The notes below the pieces were generated by a model that searched no databases, had not been told where the DNA came from, and worked only from the letters and a program-made list of their open reading frames with translations. Of a stretch of 64,000 nucleotides of DNA, positions 1 to 12,200 are shown piece by piece. A program made the position numbers and the translations under genes. Position 1 is the first letter of the stretch. The number at the start of each line of letters is the position of its first letter. This DNA is from Albugo candida (Eukaryota; Oomycota; Peronosporomycetes; Albuginales). The stretch spans positions 496,001-560,000 of the forward strand of contig JBDOQK010000009.1 in the NCBI GenBank assembly GCA_040437565.1, written 5' to 3'.

Positions 1-2100
1 CCTCCATCCAAATTGCCTTCGCATGTCTTACATAATGAGTTACATACGCAGTCTCTGATTCGTGACAAACGATTCGCACATCTTGGTTTCATCGCATTGA
101 TAGATGAGAGCTCCTCGTTGGCTTCGTATGCCACGACATCAATACGACTTGATTCCTTCCTGTTGAAAATCTATAAAGGTGACCGCCATCCTTGATCCGC
201 TCTGCTTTGCAGATCTTCAAAACTATAACGTTAAAGAACTTCCTGATATCATTCCTTCACCAGTGTATTGAGCCATCTATGGACTCGTTTAGCTTTTTCA
301 TAGGAGACTCAATTTCCCCTTTATTCTCAACCTGCTGATCTTTTTTCGTACTCCTATTTCCTTATGAAATATTTCGAAAGTATTGTGCTCTACGCTGCCA
401 TTAAAGTAAATCAAGAGCTATTGGAAACTTTCAGCTGGTTCCGTCTTGGCAAAGACAAGTACACGCGACGAAGTAATGAAAAGTCGATGTGATGTACCAA
501 ATATCGATTCAAATTTCTTAATGATTGATCCTATGAATTCCCTATATATCACTCACCAATTTGTTCCACTGGTGTATACCTGCATGTATCCTGTCGAGAC
601 TTCGCTTCTTTTGTTTACTTACTTTCCGCTTCAGTAACACGTATTGCTTGCCGTTATCTATTTCTATGCATGATTTTGGAAGTTTTCTAATCCACACGAA
701 AGTATCGTAGTTGAGATGATGAAACCGTTGATGGAATTGTAAAAGACCTCCCATCTTTTTGTTTGATTTGTTCACGGACCTAACTGAAGCCACTATATCA
801 ATGACACTGGGGAGCGTTCTTGATCTTCTTTCTCAATAAAGAGGGCTTTTTCACCAGATTTCCTTCGAGCACAATCGTTCCTGCAGAGGTACGCTAGCCT
901 TCTCTCAAACAATGCGGTTGATACCCATTTTCATCATTCGACTCCAGCTTGCATACGAGACAATATATCAGGTTACTCTAACTGAATGTTGCACATGAAT
1001 TAAGATTTCCCTCATTATTTCCGATCCTGTAGCAAGTCGAATTCAGTGAAGATACTCTCTGGATCCTCTGTCTTAGATGCACACTTTTTCCGTCGCTTCC
1101 ATTCGGGTATCTGAGAAGGATGTCTTCATTTCTAGAAGATCTCTTGTTCCGGCAATCTCTGTTCATATGCTTCTTTTTCCGCGACTGCATCGGTCTATTT
1201 GCTTCCTTAGCTTAAGCCCTTGACCGCACCTATACAGTATTTCTTGCTTCTCTTGGTGTATTACTGATGGCGTTATCTGAGTCTATAAGATCGCCCTAGT
1301 GACAAGAACCTTCGACTCGCCTTGTTATGCCTTCTATATCTGTACTAGCGCGGGACGTCAGAGCTTGTGCAAAGTGAAGACTTTCGTACGTCAAAACGCT
1401 TTCCACTAACACATCATCCTATCCAATGACTTTTAGCTTACTGCCGAGAAGAATAAACAGTGCTTGATCCACGAGTGTCCAGTCGTGGTATGCCGTAAAG
1501 AGCCGTTTTGCCTGATTGTTTGTGACGTGAACTATAAATACTTCGTTGATGCAATCCACCACTTTTACGATAAAGCGGTGACTCATCCACTGATTATTTG
1601 CTACTTGTTGTATCTTAGCGCTCTCCCACGAAGATATCGTCCTAGCACTTGACCTTCTCTATTCTACTTCATACCGTCGGGTTCTGTCTGGACATGCGAT
1701 AGTTGTCGCAAATGGCGCTATGAGTTATGATTATATTTCCTTCCCAAACGACGGCTGGAATGTGATATTCATATCTCTGGTTGCCGAAGAGCTGATTTGG
1801 TTTAGCCCGTACAGAGCATTGTTTTGCATGCCATGGACAAAAGCTCTCCTCCTCCCACTTCTTTGATGATGTATTGGTCCCAAATTTAGGGGTGGCATTG
1901 TCAAGATCTACCCTTGATTATTCTGAATAGCAAATACGCTCTCGGCTCGTGTTGCTGGTGTCAGTTTAGGCGAGCCGACGCTACGCTCGATTTCGATCTC
2001 GCTCAGTCGTTTTCTGGTAATTTCCAGCGTCGTCATTTCATACATATTTGACTCATTATCTCAGTTGGATGTTTCCTTTATCTTGGCCCGTGAATTCTCA
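1..2100 (-). mobile_element. Copia (Ty1) LTR-retrotransposon fossil, truncated by window edge
   Basis: Reading the minus strand, recognisable Copia pieces follow in the right order: gag-like sequence near 1.6 kb (a 'RYLRGRALRY' stretch), a gag zinc-knuckle-like stretch near 1.13-1.19 kb, and a pre-integrase (GAG-pre-integrase) stretch near 0.6-0.8 kb ('HQRFHHLNYD'). Integrase and reverse transcriptase would lie beyond base 1. The element is old and broken, with many breaks, and no LTR was identified. The gag end is not sharp, so the right border near 2.1 kb is approximate. From there to 2719 I see nothing recognisable. Confidence 0.65.
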
Positions 2101-2719
2101 GTAAGGCACCAAAGCAGTTGGCAGGTGATCGGAAAAGGAGTTCAATTAGAAAAAGACTAAACTTTTCTCGTTAATTTAGAAAGTTACCTCCGACTAGAAA
2201 CCTACACTGTAATTCGAAGTTCTTTTGCCATCATCCGACTGTGGCTTAGTTTAAAGACTTTATAGGTCGTCGTGAATTTACCAGAGACTATTACCTTCTC
2301 GTTTGAGTGCTACAGCTGCAAAAAGAAAAACTTGTGCTTAGCATACCTCGAGCAAATTATATTTGTAACTAGTTCTTTATCGCTTATGTCTATTATGCTG
2401 CTGTTCCATTATCAGTAATACACTGACAACTGCTGGACCAATCTCGTTTGAACGAAGTACTCAAGGTCGGGTCTTTCATAAAATATGTCACTTCTCTTTC
2501 AGATTGAACTTGTTTGACCGGTAGCTCAGATAAAGTAGATTGATTTTTGCATCGCTCGTATAAAACTGGAAGCTCTACTTTTCATTGCCATTCGCATTAG
2601 AACGAGCTGGTTGATTGGCTGCGTAAAGGAAACTTTGTCTCTATCGCGGTAAAAAGCGACACTTCAAAGAAACAGTGACCTCTACAACTGCAAGTGCTAG
2701 AATATGCAACCTCAGATTG

Positions 2720-2734
2720 TCAAGATATATTCAC
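2720..2734. repeat. Left target-site duplication of SINE copy 1
   Basis: The 15-bp string TCAAGATATATTCAC lies directly before the SINE head and again at 3184-3198 directly after its tail. Perfect direct repeats of this length are what LINE-driven insertion leaves behind. Confidence 0.75.
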
Positions 2735-3183
2735 GTGGGGTCCGTACCCAGCTCCGTCGGTTAAGCACTTGAGCGCACGGACCCCCTGCCGGAGGTCGTT
2801 AGTTCGATTCCCGGCAGTGTGGGCAGCGGTTTGAGCCCACCCAAGCAATAAGCTTGGAAAATGTCTGCCTCCCTAGGTTTGAAGTCAGAATTAAGTGATA
2901 TTCACACGGTCAGGGACTCATGATAGGATAAGGAAGGTAGTTAAAAAANNNNNNNNNNNNNNNNNNNNNNNNNNNNNNNNNNNNNNNNNNNNNNNNNNNN
3001 NNNNNNNNNNNNNNNNNNNNNNNNNNNNNNNNNNNNNNNNNNNNNNNNTAAGCTTGGAAAATGTCTGCCTCCCTAGGTTTGAAGTCAGAATTAAGTGATA
3101 TTCACACGGTCAGGGACTCATGATAGGATAAGGAAGGTAGTTAAAAAAAACCCAGATAAACAGTGTAATGAAATCCTTGACAA
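2735..3183 (+). mobile_element. tRNA-derived SINE, copy 1 (contains an artificial gap duplication)
   Basis: The head resembles a tRNA: an A-box-like CAGCTCCGTCGGTTAAGC followed about 40 bp later by a B-box-like AGTTCGATTCC, the two internal RNA polymerase III promoter elements. A tRNA-unrelated body follows, ending near AATGAAATCCTTGA. Two related copies lie at 9563-9790 and 24648-26167. Bases 2849-2948 are repeated exactly at 3049-3148 across a 100-N gap, so the true element is about 249 bp. It is flanked by a 15-bp target-site duplication. It is not a functional tRNA gene, since no acceptor stem closes around it. Confidence 0.8.
2949..3048. other. Assembly gap (100 N) with identical flanks
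   Basis: The 100 bp on each side (2849-2948 and 3049-3148) are identical, so the true gap is probably absent. Confidence 0.95.
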
Positions 3184-3198
3184 TCAAGATATATTCAC
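3184..3198. repeat. Right target-site duplication of SINE copy 1
   Basis: Second copy of TCAAGATATATTCAC, identical to 2720-2734. Confidence 0.75.
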
Positions 3199-3599
3199 AT
3201 AATAAATAAAAGTAATATTTAGGGGATCTAAGGATTTTCAACCAATTTTTTTCAAAAATGTGATTTGTATACTAAACGTTTAAGAAGAGTGGAAATTTAT
3301 CACTTCCGCCAAATTAAATATGTCGAAGATTTCATGGGCGAATGTATAAGAATATGAAAAACTCATAGGGTTATCACAGCGGAGAGATTAGCCCATGCAG
3401 ATGCGCTTGTTGTGGACTTAGTTACCGCATATAATGCACTTGTTGGTGCGCTTCTTCGTCATAGCTTATGTGGCACCCTGATATATGATTCACTTAGCCT
3501 TATTCGGCCGGCCACGCTTCCTTGGCACCGTGAGTGGGTAGTGCTTTTCGAGACATCAGTTCGTCCCTCTTCAAGCATGGACTCCCCTTCTTGAAGGTG

Positions 3600-5187
3600 T
3601 CGTAAAAACTCTGGTACACTTCCTTGGCCCAAGACTCATCGCAGAGAGTCCTGAGTAGTGAGAGCTTGTTGACGGATCGAAGGGAAGCATACAAAATGAG
3701 AGCATGGCATTTTCATGTTACCAAAGTAGCCACAAGGACACGCATTTTCAGAATTATCTAGATTGATAGAATACTCGACAGGCAATTCTCTATCCTTTAT
3801 CACCTTGACTAAAAAGGATGACAGGCAACTCGGGATGATTTCGATCTTTTCAACGATATCGACAAAGCGCTTGCGCTAGAATTCCTTGGTTGCTAAGCCC
3901 TGCTTTCACTCCACGAAGCCGACTTGGCAGCAAACGCAAGCCGCGTGTTATCAATTTAATTTTCCCCCGCCAGAAGACAGTTCAGAAGTTTCTATCTCTA
4001 GCTTCAAGAATAATTTTATCAAAAGACTTCACGTTGTTGCGAGGCATGGTCCCAAAGCGCGGACGTATACTATACGCGGCAGCCCATTTGAGCTTGTCTA
4101 CATGGAGTAGCTATTGCAGCGGCTTTGAATTGTTTTTCTTCGACTCACTTGCTCTCCGTTCGAGCGATATAACCGTCGATGACTTGGCCAGAATGCACGC
4201 CTGGTCCTTCAGTGTCGCATTGCAAAACTTCCGTCTAAGTTCTTGATCATGTGACGAACACAAAAGAAGTGAAGGATGTCACCTTCTTCAACTTGCATCG
4301 CCGGAATGAGAATCTTGCCACGGTCGGAGATGACGAATGCTGATGCTTCTATAGAGCGTCAACAGAATATACAGGAACCATGATCAATTTTCTTTTGTCT
4401 CACCTGACACCTAAGCGACCACAGCAATTCGAATCTCATTGTTGCTTTTTTTACAGCAAGCGACAAGAACGCTCCGCCATATCTGTGCTTCATAAATGTG
4501 CCATCCAGATTGATAACGCGATCTGCAAATTCCCGAAGCACATGAATGACGGGCTGTATACGATCATGACCCGAAAACTTTTGTCCTCAAGTAACGTGAC
4601 ATCTGCCTTGTGTCCGCGCTTGCTCATTTCGTTAACGTATGACAAGATGAACTGATGCTGCGTGCGACCTTCAAACGAAGAAGTCCGCTTTGAGTCGGAT
4701 GCAGGCGTCGACACAAGTCTGGTACGTCAATCGACGCCCATCAGCCTTCAGCTTCTTCTTCATCTCAGCTAGACTGGCGTTACGACCCTTATCACCGACG
4801 AATAGGAGGCTGGATCAAGTAAAGTGACGTATGAAGACTTGTTAATACGACTCGCTTCGTATGAAACCAAGTCAACCCTCCTAGCGTTGCATGTGTGCAG
4901 CACGAACTTATGAGGCGATTCAGACCCCATATCATACGCAAAAGTGACCGTAAACTGCAATTTAGATCGATGAACAACACCTTATAGCGTCTGTGGTCGC
5001 TCGGTATAACACGAAAGGCTCGTTCAACTTTCTCGTTGTATTCAATAATCGAACTTAATATGTCGTCTCGACTAGCGTAGTCGCGTGGGTAAATATACGC
5101 ACGCCCGTCTGCCCAGTCCTCTGCCGAACAGCCGTCACTTGACTCTTGTGTCTCACAAACATAGCCGTCGTTACTGGCAGTCGTCAT
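3600..5187 (-). pseudogene. MULE transposase with SWIM zinc finger, decayed
   Basis: The start is the ATG at 5187 (MTTASNDGYVCETQ). In order along the minus strand: an N-terminal region; a DDE-core segment with VINLDGTFMKHRYGG near 4.45-4.51 kb, the MULE signature around the first catalytic Asp; then SDRGK and FCVRHMIKNL near 4.23-4.34 kb, matching the 'SDR...CxRH' part of the family; a later stretch RFGTMPRNNVKSFD near 4.0 kb; and a SWIM-type finger CPCGYFGNMKMPCSH near 3.70-3.74 kb (CxC..CxH). The frame changes several times, so this is not a working gene. It would have catalysed cut-and-paste movement of the surrounding element. Confidence 0.75.
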
Positions 5188-5253
5188 AATCGCCAGATTT
5201 GAGTATTCCTCGTTATGGCACTCAAGAATGTGTAAAGTCCAGACAGTTTAATC

Positions 5254-6845
5254 TAACGGATTCTACCGAATGGAAGAAAGTTTTCTCTTTCGATAAAAGT
5301 CCCTCCACCAAAAAAAAGTTTTTATATTCAAAGCGTTTTTTATTCCGCATCATCATCGACGACCAGCTCGTCAAACTTATCAACACGTTCATAAGGAATT
5401 ATATCAATCGACTTGATGTCCTGATCGCGGGCAAGCCATGCTCACGAAAAAGCGTGCCATACAAATCATGGCGACACATGTGCCAATCTTCGTAGTTGTC
5501 AGCAAACCCTGCACTGAGATAGGATTTTTGGACCACAAAGTCCGGCACAGCTTTCCACGCATCTTCAACCCAGCGCGCACCTACCTTGATGGCCGATGGC
5601 TTCGGTTTTCCCGCTCTCGTGTAAGCAACATGGTCGGACGCTATCCAAGCGTCGATTACAGAAGCTATATGATCCTTGAATGATTTGTATATGCCAATGT
5701 AGCCAGCCTGGAGATAGTGTGACATTCCACAAGGGACCGTCACCGGTAGGATTCTCTTCCGGCGCATCTACCCTTCACGATCTTTAAGAGATGCGCACGC
5801 ATTGAGTCCCACAGAAAAAAACTTTTGACCTGGGGTGGCGTCAAATACAATGGGAAACGCAAAGTCCTGTGACCTGAGCAAAATACCACTATCCTGTAAC
5901 GCCTTCTCTGCAACGCCACGTGCACCTTGCCTTCGCGCTCCAATTTACCACCGCTCTTGCCCTTTCAAAGAACCACCCGAAGAAGTTCCTTACCGGATGC
6001 TGTGACAGCGAGAATCACCGTGGCTCGAGTTGAAGCAAACCCTGTTGACTTGAGCACGACATGTCTGGCTCCAATAACGTCTACAGTTTCCAAACGCGCA
6101 TCCTCTAAGAACACAGCAGTCTCGTCCATCAAAATTGTACGGGATGGGTCGAACTTTGTCCGATGCGTGGAGAGGTAGACCATGTAGTTCATTGCGCGCC
6201 AGACGTGTTCGTTGTCCGACAGTGTCGTCAGCTTCTTCGTCCGCCTAAGCAAAGCGGCCTATGAAGAGGCTGAGCCACTTATCCGAGGCAATAAAATTCT
6301 CGTGGCGAGTAGTCACTTGAATTCACTCGCGAGAAACCTTTAGCGTGAGCGAATGTCGCTGCATGGTGAGGTCGGACAAGACGTGCTCGATGGCTTCCAG
6401 TTGAGGCTTAGCACCACCACCCTTGACTCAAAACTGGTTCACCGAGGCGGCAAGAATCTTGTCTCGCTTCTTCCACCATTATCGCACCTGAGAAGGCGAG
6501 GCGATCCAGCCACTATTTTTCTAAAAGTAGTTGGCTGCACGGGTAGGTGCATTTGGGCAGTTTTTCTCGATCGAGTCGATGACTGCGTGCTTTTCAGCCA
6601 TAGACTTGGCCAGACGGCGAGATGGCATGGATAACTTGGGCTTGTATGGGCTCTCATCCTTTGACTTTACGTCGTAGTTGGTTGATTTGAGAATGACTCG
6701 GGCATATTTGACTGCGTGAGTACCGTGGCATTCTAATTAGCACGGTTTTTTATTCCTCCCCACATTTTGAATCTTTCTAGAAATCTCATTTAAATCAATA
6801 GTGCTTTCTATCCGGATAGGGTGTTTTAAATGGTAGAATCCGTTA
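5254..6845 (-). mobile_element. pogo/Tigger-like DNA transposon nested in the MULE
   Basis: The 12-bp inverted ends ACGGATTCTACC at 5256-5267 and its complement at 6832-6843 are perfect, and each is flanked outward by TA, the target duplication of the Tc1/mariner/pogo superfamily. The 1.6-kb interior carries a transposase relic of matching family on the minus strand. Its position between the MULE transposase and the MULE right terminal repeat shows it jumped into an existing MULE. Confidence 0.7.
5399..6657 (-). pseudogene. pogo/Tigger-like DDE transposase, decayed
   Basis: Minus-strand fragments lie in family order: an N-terminal helix-turn-helix part with AVIDSIEKNCP and RAANYF near 6.5-6.6 kb; the DDE_1 core with ILMDETAVFLEDARLETVD near 6.09-6.13 kb (first catalytic Asp in MDET); FLWDSMRAHL near 5.8 kb (second Asp); and GYIGIYKSFKDHI near 5.67-5.70 kb, the family's conserved 'D.G.nk.fK..i' segment. 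Total span is about 1.26 kb (roughly 420 codons), the usual size for the family. Breaks between frames show it is inactive. Confidence 0.75.
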
Positions 6846-7323
6846 TTTTTCATATGTTTACAATTTGGCCCGTGTACTATCCATTTTTGTATATAAACCA
6901 TGTTTTGGTATATAAACCATATCCTTCAAACTTTTGGTATTCAACTTGTATTTTTTGAAAAAAAGTGGTATAAAATCCTTAGGTCCCCTATAAAAGCGTT
7001 TCGTGAAAATACCTGTGAGAGAACCACTACAATATTAGACTGTGTGCAGCGTGTACATGATGTAAAATTTTGAAGATTGTACAAAGGTACGGTGTTCTGT
7101 TAATTGATGTGCGTCACACTAGCATATTTAAGGACTGGGATCCGAGTTGCATTTGCATTCCACGTGCCTGTGTCGTACCCGCAGCAATGACCTTTACCGA
7201 ATGATCCTTGCGTTGCGAGTTGATCCAGCACCTTTGCAAGTCGAATAACACTATCTTCGAAAGTACCGAACATGTGCACAAAACGTGGGGTAGATCATTG
7301 AAAGTGCTGGAATTGTCGGAGTT

Positions 7324-7414
7324 GCTGGTCGCTAGTCGCTGGTCGCTGGTCGCTGGTCGCTGGTCGCTGGTCGCTGGTCGCTGGTCGCTGGTCGCTGGTC
7401 GCTGGTCGCTGGTC
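7324..7414. repeat. 7-bp minisatellite, 13 units of GCTGGTC
   Basis: Thirteen head-to-tail copies of GCTGGTC; only the second unit differs (GCTAGTC). The unit length is not a multiple of three, so all three frames stay open through it, which explains the repetitive peptide-like frames seen there. No gene is supported around it. The rest of 6989-7560 holds nothing I recognise. Confidence 0.95.
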
Positions 7415-7559
7415 GAAATAATGACGATTCCGATCGATCCAGACGAATGGCAGCGTCAACGCTTGGAATGCAATCTAGATCGAATATGATCTGCTTATAC
7501 TCCTTCCATGCCGGCTGAAGAGTTGGCACAATTGCACATGCAGTATGCATCCAACGTCA

Positions 7560-9562
7560 TCGGGGAAGAAAAAATTGATCTATATTAAGGAGATTCTCCC
7601 TCAAAAAATTTGCTGTGTGATCGCACTCTTGTAAGAGATATTGATCGGATTCCCCTGCCCACACGAAAGCTGCGTGCAGAATATAATGTCCGGCTGAATA
7701 TCTGAAATATCTCTAAAATTCAGAAACGAGATCGATCTGGAAAGATTCGAAAGGCCAGACGAAACTTTAGATCTTCGAAAATCGATGCAAAGATACCGAG
7801 ATATAGTCATAAATCTTCCAACTCGTTCTCAGTCCATTGCGATGGATTCTGCAGTGATGACCAATGTGTCAACATTAGATGAATTTTGGCTAGTTTGGAG
7901 GTCCCCACATGATTCCTGATAGTTGAAGGCGTGGAATAGAGGGGAAAAATCTTCCTCTTCTTAGTTTGTATCCCCATATAAAACGGTCGTCCACTTGCAT
8001 TTGGTTGGATCCAAGTGATGAGACCAATCGTCTAGTGGACACGCTGTAGTATCTGAGTGACTTCAATGTAAAGTTGATTCGGCAACCATATCGGATGTCT
8101 TCACCTCTTCGTCGGAGTAATAATAGTCGACGGATTCTTCCTTCGTTGGCCATGTGTCGCTTTCTCGAAAAAAAATTCCTCAAGACTTCGGATGTCGAAA
8201 AGTGTAGCAAACGCTTTACGGAACGTCCTATGTGGTTTGTTCCCCGTGCCAAAATTGTACCGAACGTTTTGCGTTCTTAGATTACGCGTAGCAGCTTCAT
8301 ACTGTAATTCCTGGTCGCAATAAAACCACATCGGTTGTTCCATTTAGTACTGACGGCATTGGAAGACATTCAATTCTGAAGTTATATTGCTCCAATTCAT
8401 CTGCTGCCACATTTCAGACGCTTTTTTCCTTAAGAGGATATGCTCTCCCATTGTACCAATTGTCCGTGTCGATGTGTTGCGATGGTGAATATGTCCATCG
8501 GCTTGTATGGTCCAAAGGAACGTTGGATAAGCTGTAATAATTCCGTCGACGCAAATGTCTAATTCGCAGGAAATACTGTCAACATCGGATGCGAATTGCT
8601 GCAGGAGCTAAATACGTTGTGGCTTCAGGCGTCACACCAAAAAAGGACCTTGCACTTCACCATCTTCTCGGCAAAGATAAAGAAAGTCTCTGCTGATCAG
8701 GTGAACGTATTTTGAATCTTTTTTGTGGTTCCGACCAAGCACAAATCCATTAAACGTCGCCTGACACTGTCGACTAGTCTTCTTTTTATGTCCCGTGCAT
8801 CGTGTAATGCCACAGACGTGATAATATCATCGTCTACGCAACCAGTAGTCGACAACGGACAGTTCGTGCACGTCGAAACCATACACCAAACCCATCAAAT
8901 GAGTCGGTGTCTGGCCGATCGGAATACCCAAATACTTGACCGAATGCTCCGGACCCATTATGGTCAAACTGGGAATTTCGAGGACACGGCATGGTCCGAT
9001 TCAGCGAGAGTAGGAATGATTTGATCAAGTTCTGTTTCGCACCAAATACATCGCAATAGACTTGAGCGAGTTCGAGTTGCCTGAAAACACCATTTGGTGT
9101 CTCCGATAGTAAGTTGAATCTTCCACAAATATAATCCAATTACGACAGTCGTGCTAATGATCCAAATGCCATGTTCTTCATGCTGTCAAGGTAAATTGCC
9201 CAAGAATTCCATCGTCATGAGAAAAAGTAATGCTGAGAGAGGATATCCTTGGTTCACTTCGCGCTATGGTGTAATGGACGGTGTACTATTGATAATAATC
9301 ATCAACAAACCCAGTCGATGAAACTTTTTCCAAGGCCCATATTTTTTAAAACGTAAAACATGTACTGTACGTCCAATTGACTCGATCATAAGCTTTCCTA
9401 GACTCGAGAAAATTCGCATAAGCTTCCTCCCAAGATGATTGACCAAGTCTTGGATGTACGTGAGATGTCGAATGTGGTGATACATCGACCTTCCTTGCAC
9501 ACTTTCACATTGACGCACAGTAGTGCGATCGGTTGATAGTTGCCAGTATCACCTTTTTTATG
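7560..9562 (-). mobile_element. Non-LTR retrotransposon (LINE) fragment, 5'-truncated
   Basis: Minus strand. Reverse-transcriptase start motif GNYQPIALLCVNVKV lies near 9.50-9.55 kb, the usual 'NYRPIALLN.D.K' of LINE RTs. Further on are GAKQNLIKSFLLSLNRTM near 9.0 kb (the conserved 'GA..N..KS..l' after the RT core) and SVRRRLMDLCLVG near 8.7 kb. The C-terminal tail typical of oomycete LINEs runs to about 7.6 kb. A related piece with RQWQSMLNRFVLGRK is at 30931-31710. Several frameshifts make it inactive. Its 5' end abuts SINE copy 2. Confidence 0.65.
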
Positions 9563-9790
9563 GGCCCGCCCCTGCTCCATCGGTTGAGCAACCCCATCCC
9601 CTTCCGGAGGTTGTTGGTTCGTGGTTCCGCTAGTGTGTGAAGCGCTTTGAGCTCAAGCTTGGAAAACATCTGCCTCCCTAAATTTGAATCCAGACTTAAC
9701 TGATATTCACACGGTCAAGGGCTTATGACAGGATAAAAAAGGTGGTCAAAGAATCAGATAATGAGTGTAAAGGAATCCTAAAAAATCTCG
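9563..9790 (+). mobile_element. tRNA-derived SINE, copy 2 (older, diverged)
   Basis: It matches copy 1 from the head (GCTCCATCGGTTGAGCAACC) through the shared body blocks AAGCTTGGAAAA, TCTGCCTCCCTAAATTTGAA and TGATATTCACACGGTCAAGG, to the tail around GTGTAAAGGAATCC. Substitutions in the B-box region and loss of a clean target duplication make it the oldest of the three copies. Confidence 0.7.
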
Positions 9791-9799
9791 AATCGAGGC

Positions 9800-12200
9800 A
9801 AAGAATGAAGTTGGTGAGTGTAGCATGAAAGCGGATATACGTGCCTTCGATGCACTTAGAGTACCTATGACTTGTCCAATGCCGCATCTGGAGGTGGTCT
9901 TGGTTCAACTGGAAGTATCGACGTGTTCTTTTTCGTTGGACTACTACAGCAGTGTGAGGAGTATGGAGTAGAACTGGATCCAGCAAAATGCACATTCCTC
10001 ACCTATTCTGCGATGTGGTGCGGAACGGAAATTTCAAAAGAAGGAATCAATTATCGCGCGAGTCGAGTCCAGGGTCCCGGAAGTTGCAGCTGAACTACAG
10101 CAATTTTAATTTTTATGTGCCTTAAACTGGATGCGTACCAGCACCCCAAATTATACAGCAATGCTATTTGGTTGGTATGAAGTACTGGAAAGTGCGACTA
10201 GACCTGCTGAAGGTAGATAAAGTGGAGCCTTTCACACGTCTATTTTGAAGACCACGGCTGGAGTGTGAAACAATACGAATACCTGAAATTGGTAAAACAG
10301 TCGCTGTTAGCGATGATAACTTTGGCTCATTCAAAAGATACAGGGATAATGTGCATGTATACGGATTCCACCATTCCTTGGGTCGCTATAGTTACGCATG
10401 TAAAATCTCAAAACAAAGACCAGAGTAAAATAATTCCTCATTGACATTTCAAGCGGATCGTTTACAGGATTTAATGTTGAAGTGGGCAATGAATCAAAAA
10501 GAGGCATTCGCGATAGAAGGAGATTCATTTATATACTGTTAAGAGAAAACGGGTTTCATATATTCACCGGCAACCGCAATTTCCAATTCAATTTCGATCT
10601 GCATATTGCTGACGCTACTCCTACTCGATATAGCAACAACGTTGGGCCATGGTTTTACAAATGTTTAGATATACGATGGACCATGCGGCAGGTGAAACAA
10701 TGTTTGGGGGGATTTATTATCACGAGGGAGAAGCTCTAAACATGAAGGCTTGAAGCGGACAGCACCGAAGTGCTGTGCATTAGCAAAGTTCTAAGATATC
10801 TTGCCGCTGAGAAAATGAACATATTCAATGGCCTTTTATAGATGAAACCAGGGTATCACAGGATGAAGAGCTCCAACACCTGATGTTCCGGGATACGATA
10901 AAAGGATGTCAAGAGATTGCTATAGGCTGATACCAGATGCAGCTATCAGCTTACAAAAGAGTTTATGTACCATATATCATGCATAGCCGGCAAGTCATCG
11001 TGGACTAGCTACAACACTATGCATACTAGCAGAACAAGTCGCATGGACGACAATGGCGTCAGATATGGGAGCGTTTTACATTGTTTAGTGGCGAATAAAG
11101 AAGCGTTTCCATGGCCTTATGGAAAAATCTACGCGCAACCAGGTCGAACGGAATACTGCTTTCCAAGTTCTTGTCCATGCGTAAGATTGCATGATTCTGT
11201 TACGTCTTGGTATTGAAGATGGGATGAGTGGATTCTGCGAGATGAACCAAAAGGAATGGCTAGCACGGAGGTGATAGATTTCCAGATGCTTCTGATTGGT
11301 TCTAACGGTGTGTTGGGTATCTGATCCCGGATCTCAATTCATGAAGGAAGTCATGGAGAAATTAAAAAAGATGTTCGGTACTAAATATCATTTCGTTACG
11401 GCATATCGCTGTGAGCGAATGAAACGGAGATGGTAATGAATCGTCAGTTGCTTGGACTCATGCGGTCTATTCTGATCGAGCGCAAACAGCGGACCGCCTG
11501 GCCGAATTCCCTGTCCCTGAGTCAGTCAACCGTAAGTCAGCGTCCATCCAGTCGACTTGGTGCAATTGCTTCGATGACTGCTTTCACTGAATTTCCGCGA
11601 CAGGATCCTGTCAGTGTAATTCATCAGCCCCCTGAAAGGACACAATTTTCTCGTGTGCGGAACAAGGACTTCATGACACCGAGCTCAAGAACACTGATGA
11701 GTTGCAAGCTACTTGGACGACAACTATCAACTAGTGTCCGACGTAGAAAAGAAAAAAAATGTAGCTGTGAGGCGTAGACACAACAAAAAGCACGGCGTCT
11801 CTCCCGTGAATGGCGAGTTTGGGGATTTTGTTTTATTTGGCAATGTTTTGTACGATGAACCTACAAGTTCATGGAAGGGACCTGATCGGGTAGTGGCAAC
11901 ATTAAACGGGTGGACTTACGACATACGTTAAACCGTTTGCTATTATTCCACGGCATGTCGCGAGATTGCATTCTACAGCGAGCGAGATTTGAGTATCACG
12001 CAAGATTTGCGAGACTGCATGGGGTATGCAAATGGTGGGCATTTGGTACAGAGATTTCTGGAATGCCATCTTAACTCAGATGCACATCAGTGGGAAACTC
12101 TAGTCCAATGGCTCGGTTTTTATGCTGCTGGAAGATGTCCCGGTCTTATTCAAGAAAATCGTGGCGTCCAAACCTAAAGAGGAAGCCCTGAGAACTTCCA
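9800..12200 (+). mobile_element. Ty3/Gypsy chromodomain LTR-retrotransposon fossil
   Basis: Plus strand. Reverse-transcriptase C-terminal part near 9.9-10.15 kb (LDPAKCTFLTYSAMWCG), RNase H-like stretch near 10.5-10.75 kb, integrase-region remnants near 10.95-11.8 kb, then an integrase C-terminal and chromodomain-like stretch near 11.8-12.17 kb (GDFVLFGNVLYDE; QWETLVQWLGF). No gag, protease or LTR was found. It is old and broken, with many breaks. Confidence 0.7.

Larger units (their letters stand above)
3222..6988 (-). mobile_element. MULE (Mutator-like) DNA transposon with a pogo element nested in it
   Basis: The two ends are inverted repeats: 3222 onward reads GGGGATCTAAGGATTTT and the complement of 6988 inward reads GGGGACCTAAGGATTTT, with weaker similarity continuing for about 65 bp. 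Inside, on the minus strand, lies a MULE transposase relic (3600-5187). A second, unrelated pogo-type element (5254-6845) sits between that gene and the right terminal repeat. A clear 8-11 bp target duplication is not visible; only TA is shared at the borders (3220-3221 and 6989-6990), so the outer ends are supported by the inverted repeats alone. Confidence 0.65.

Noticed and set aside
2740-2830. tRNA gene
   Set aside because: A- and B-box strings are present but no cloverleaf closes, and the unit recurs with a body and target duplications, so it is a SINE head.
7324-7414. CRISPR-like array or repetitive protein
   Set aside because: Pure 7-bp tandem repeat without spacers; reads through in all frames because 7 is not a multiple of 3.
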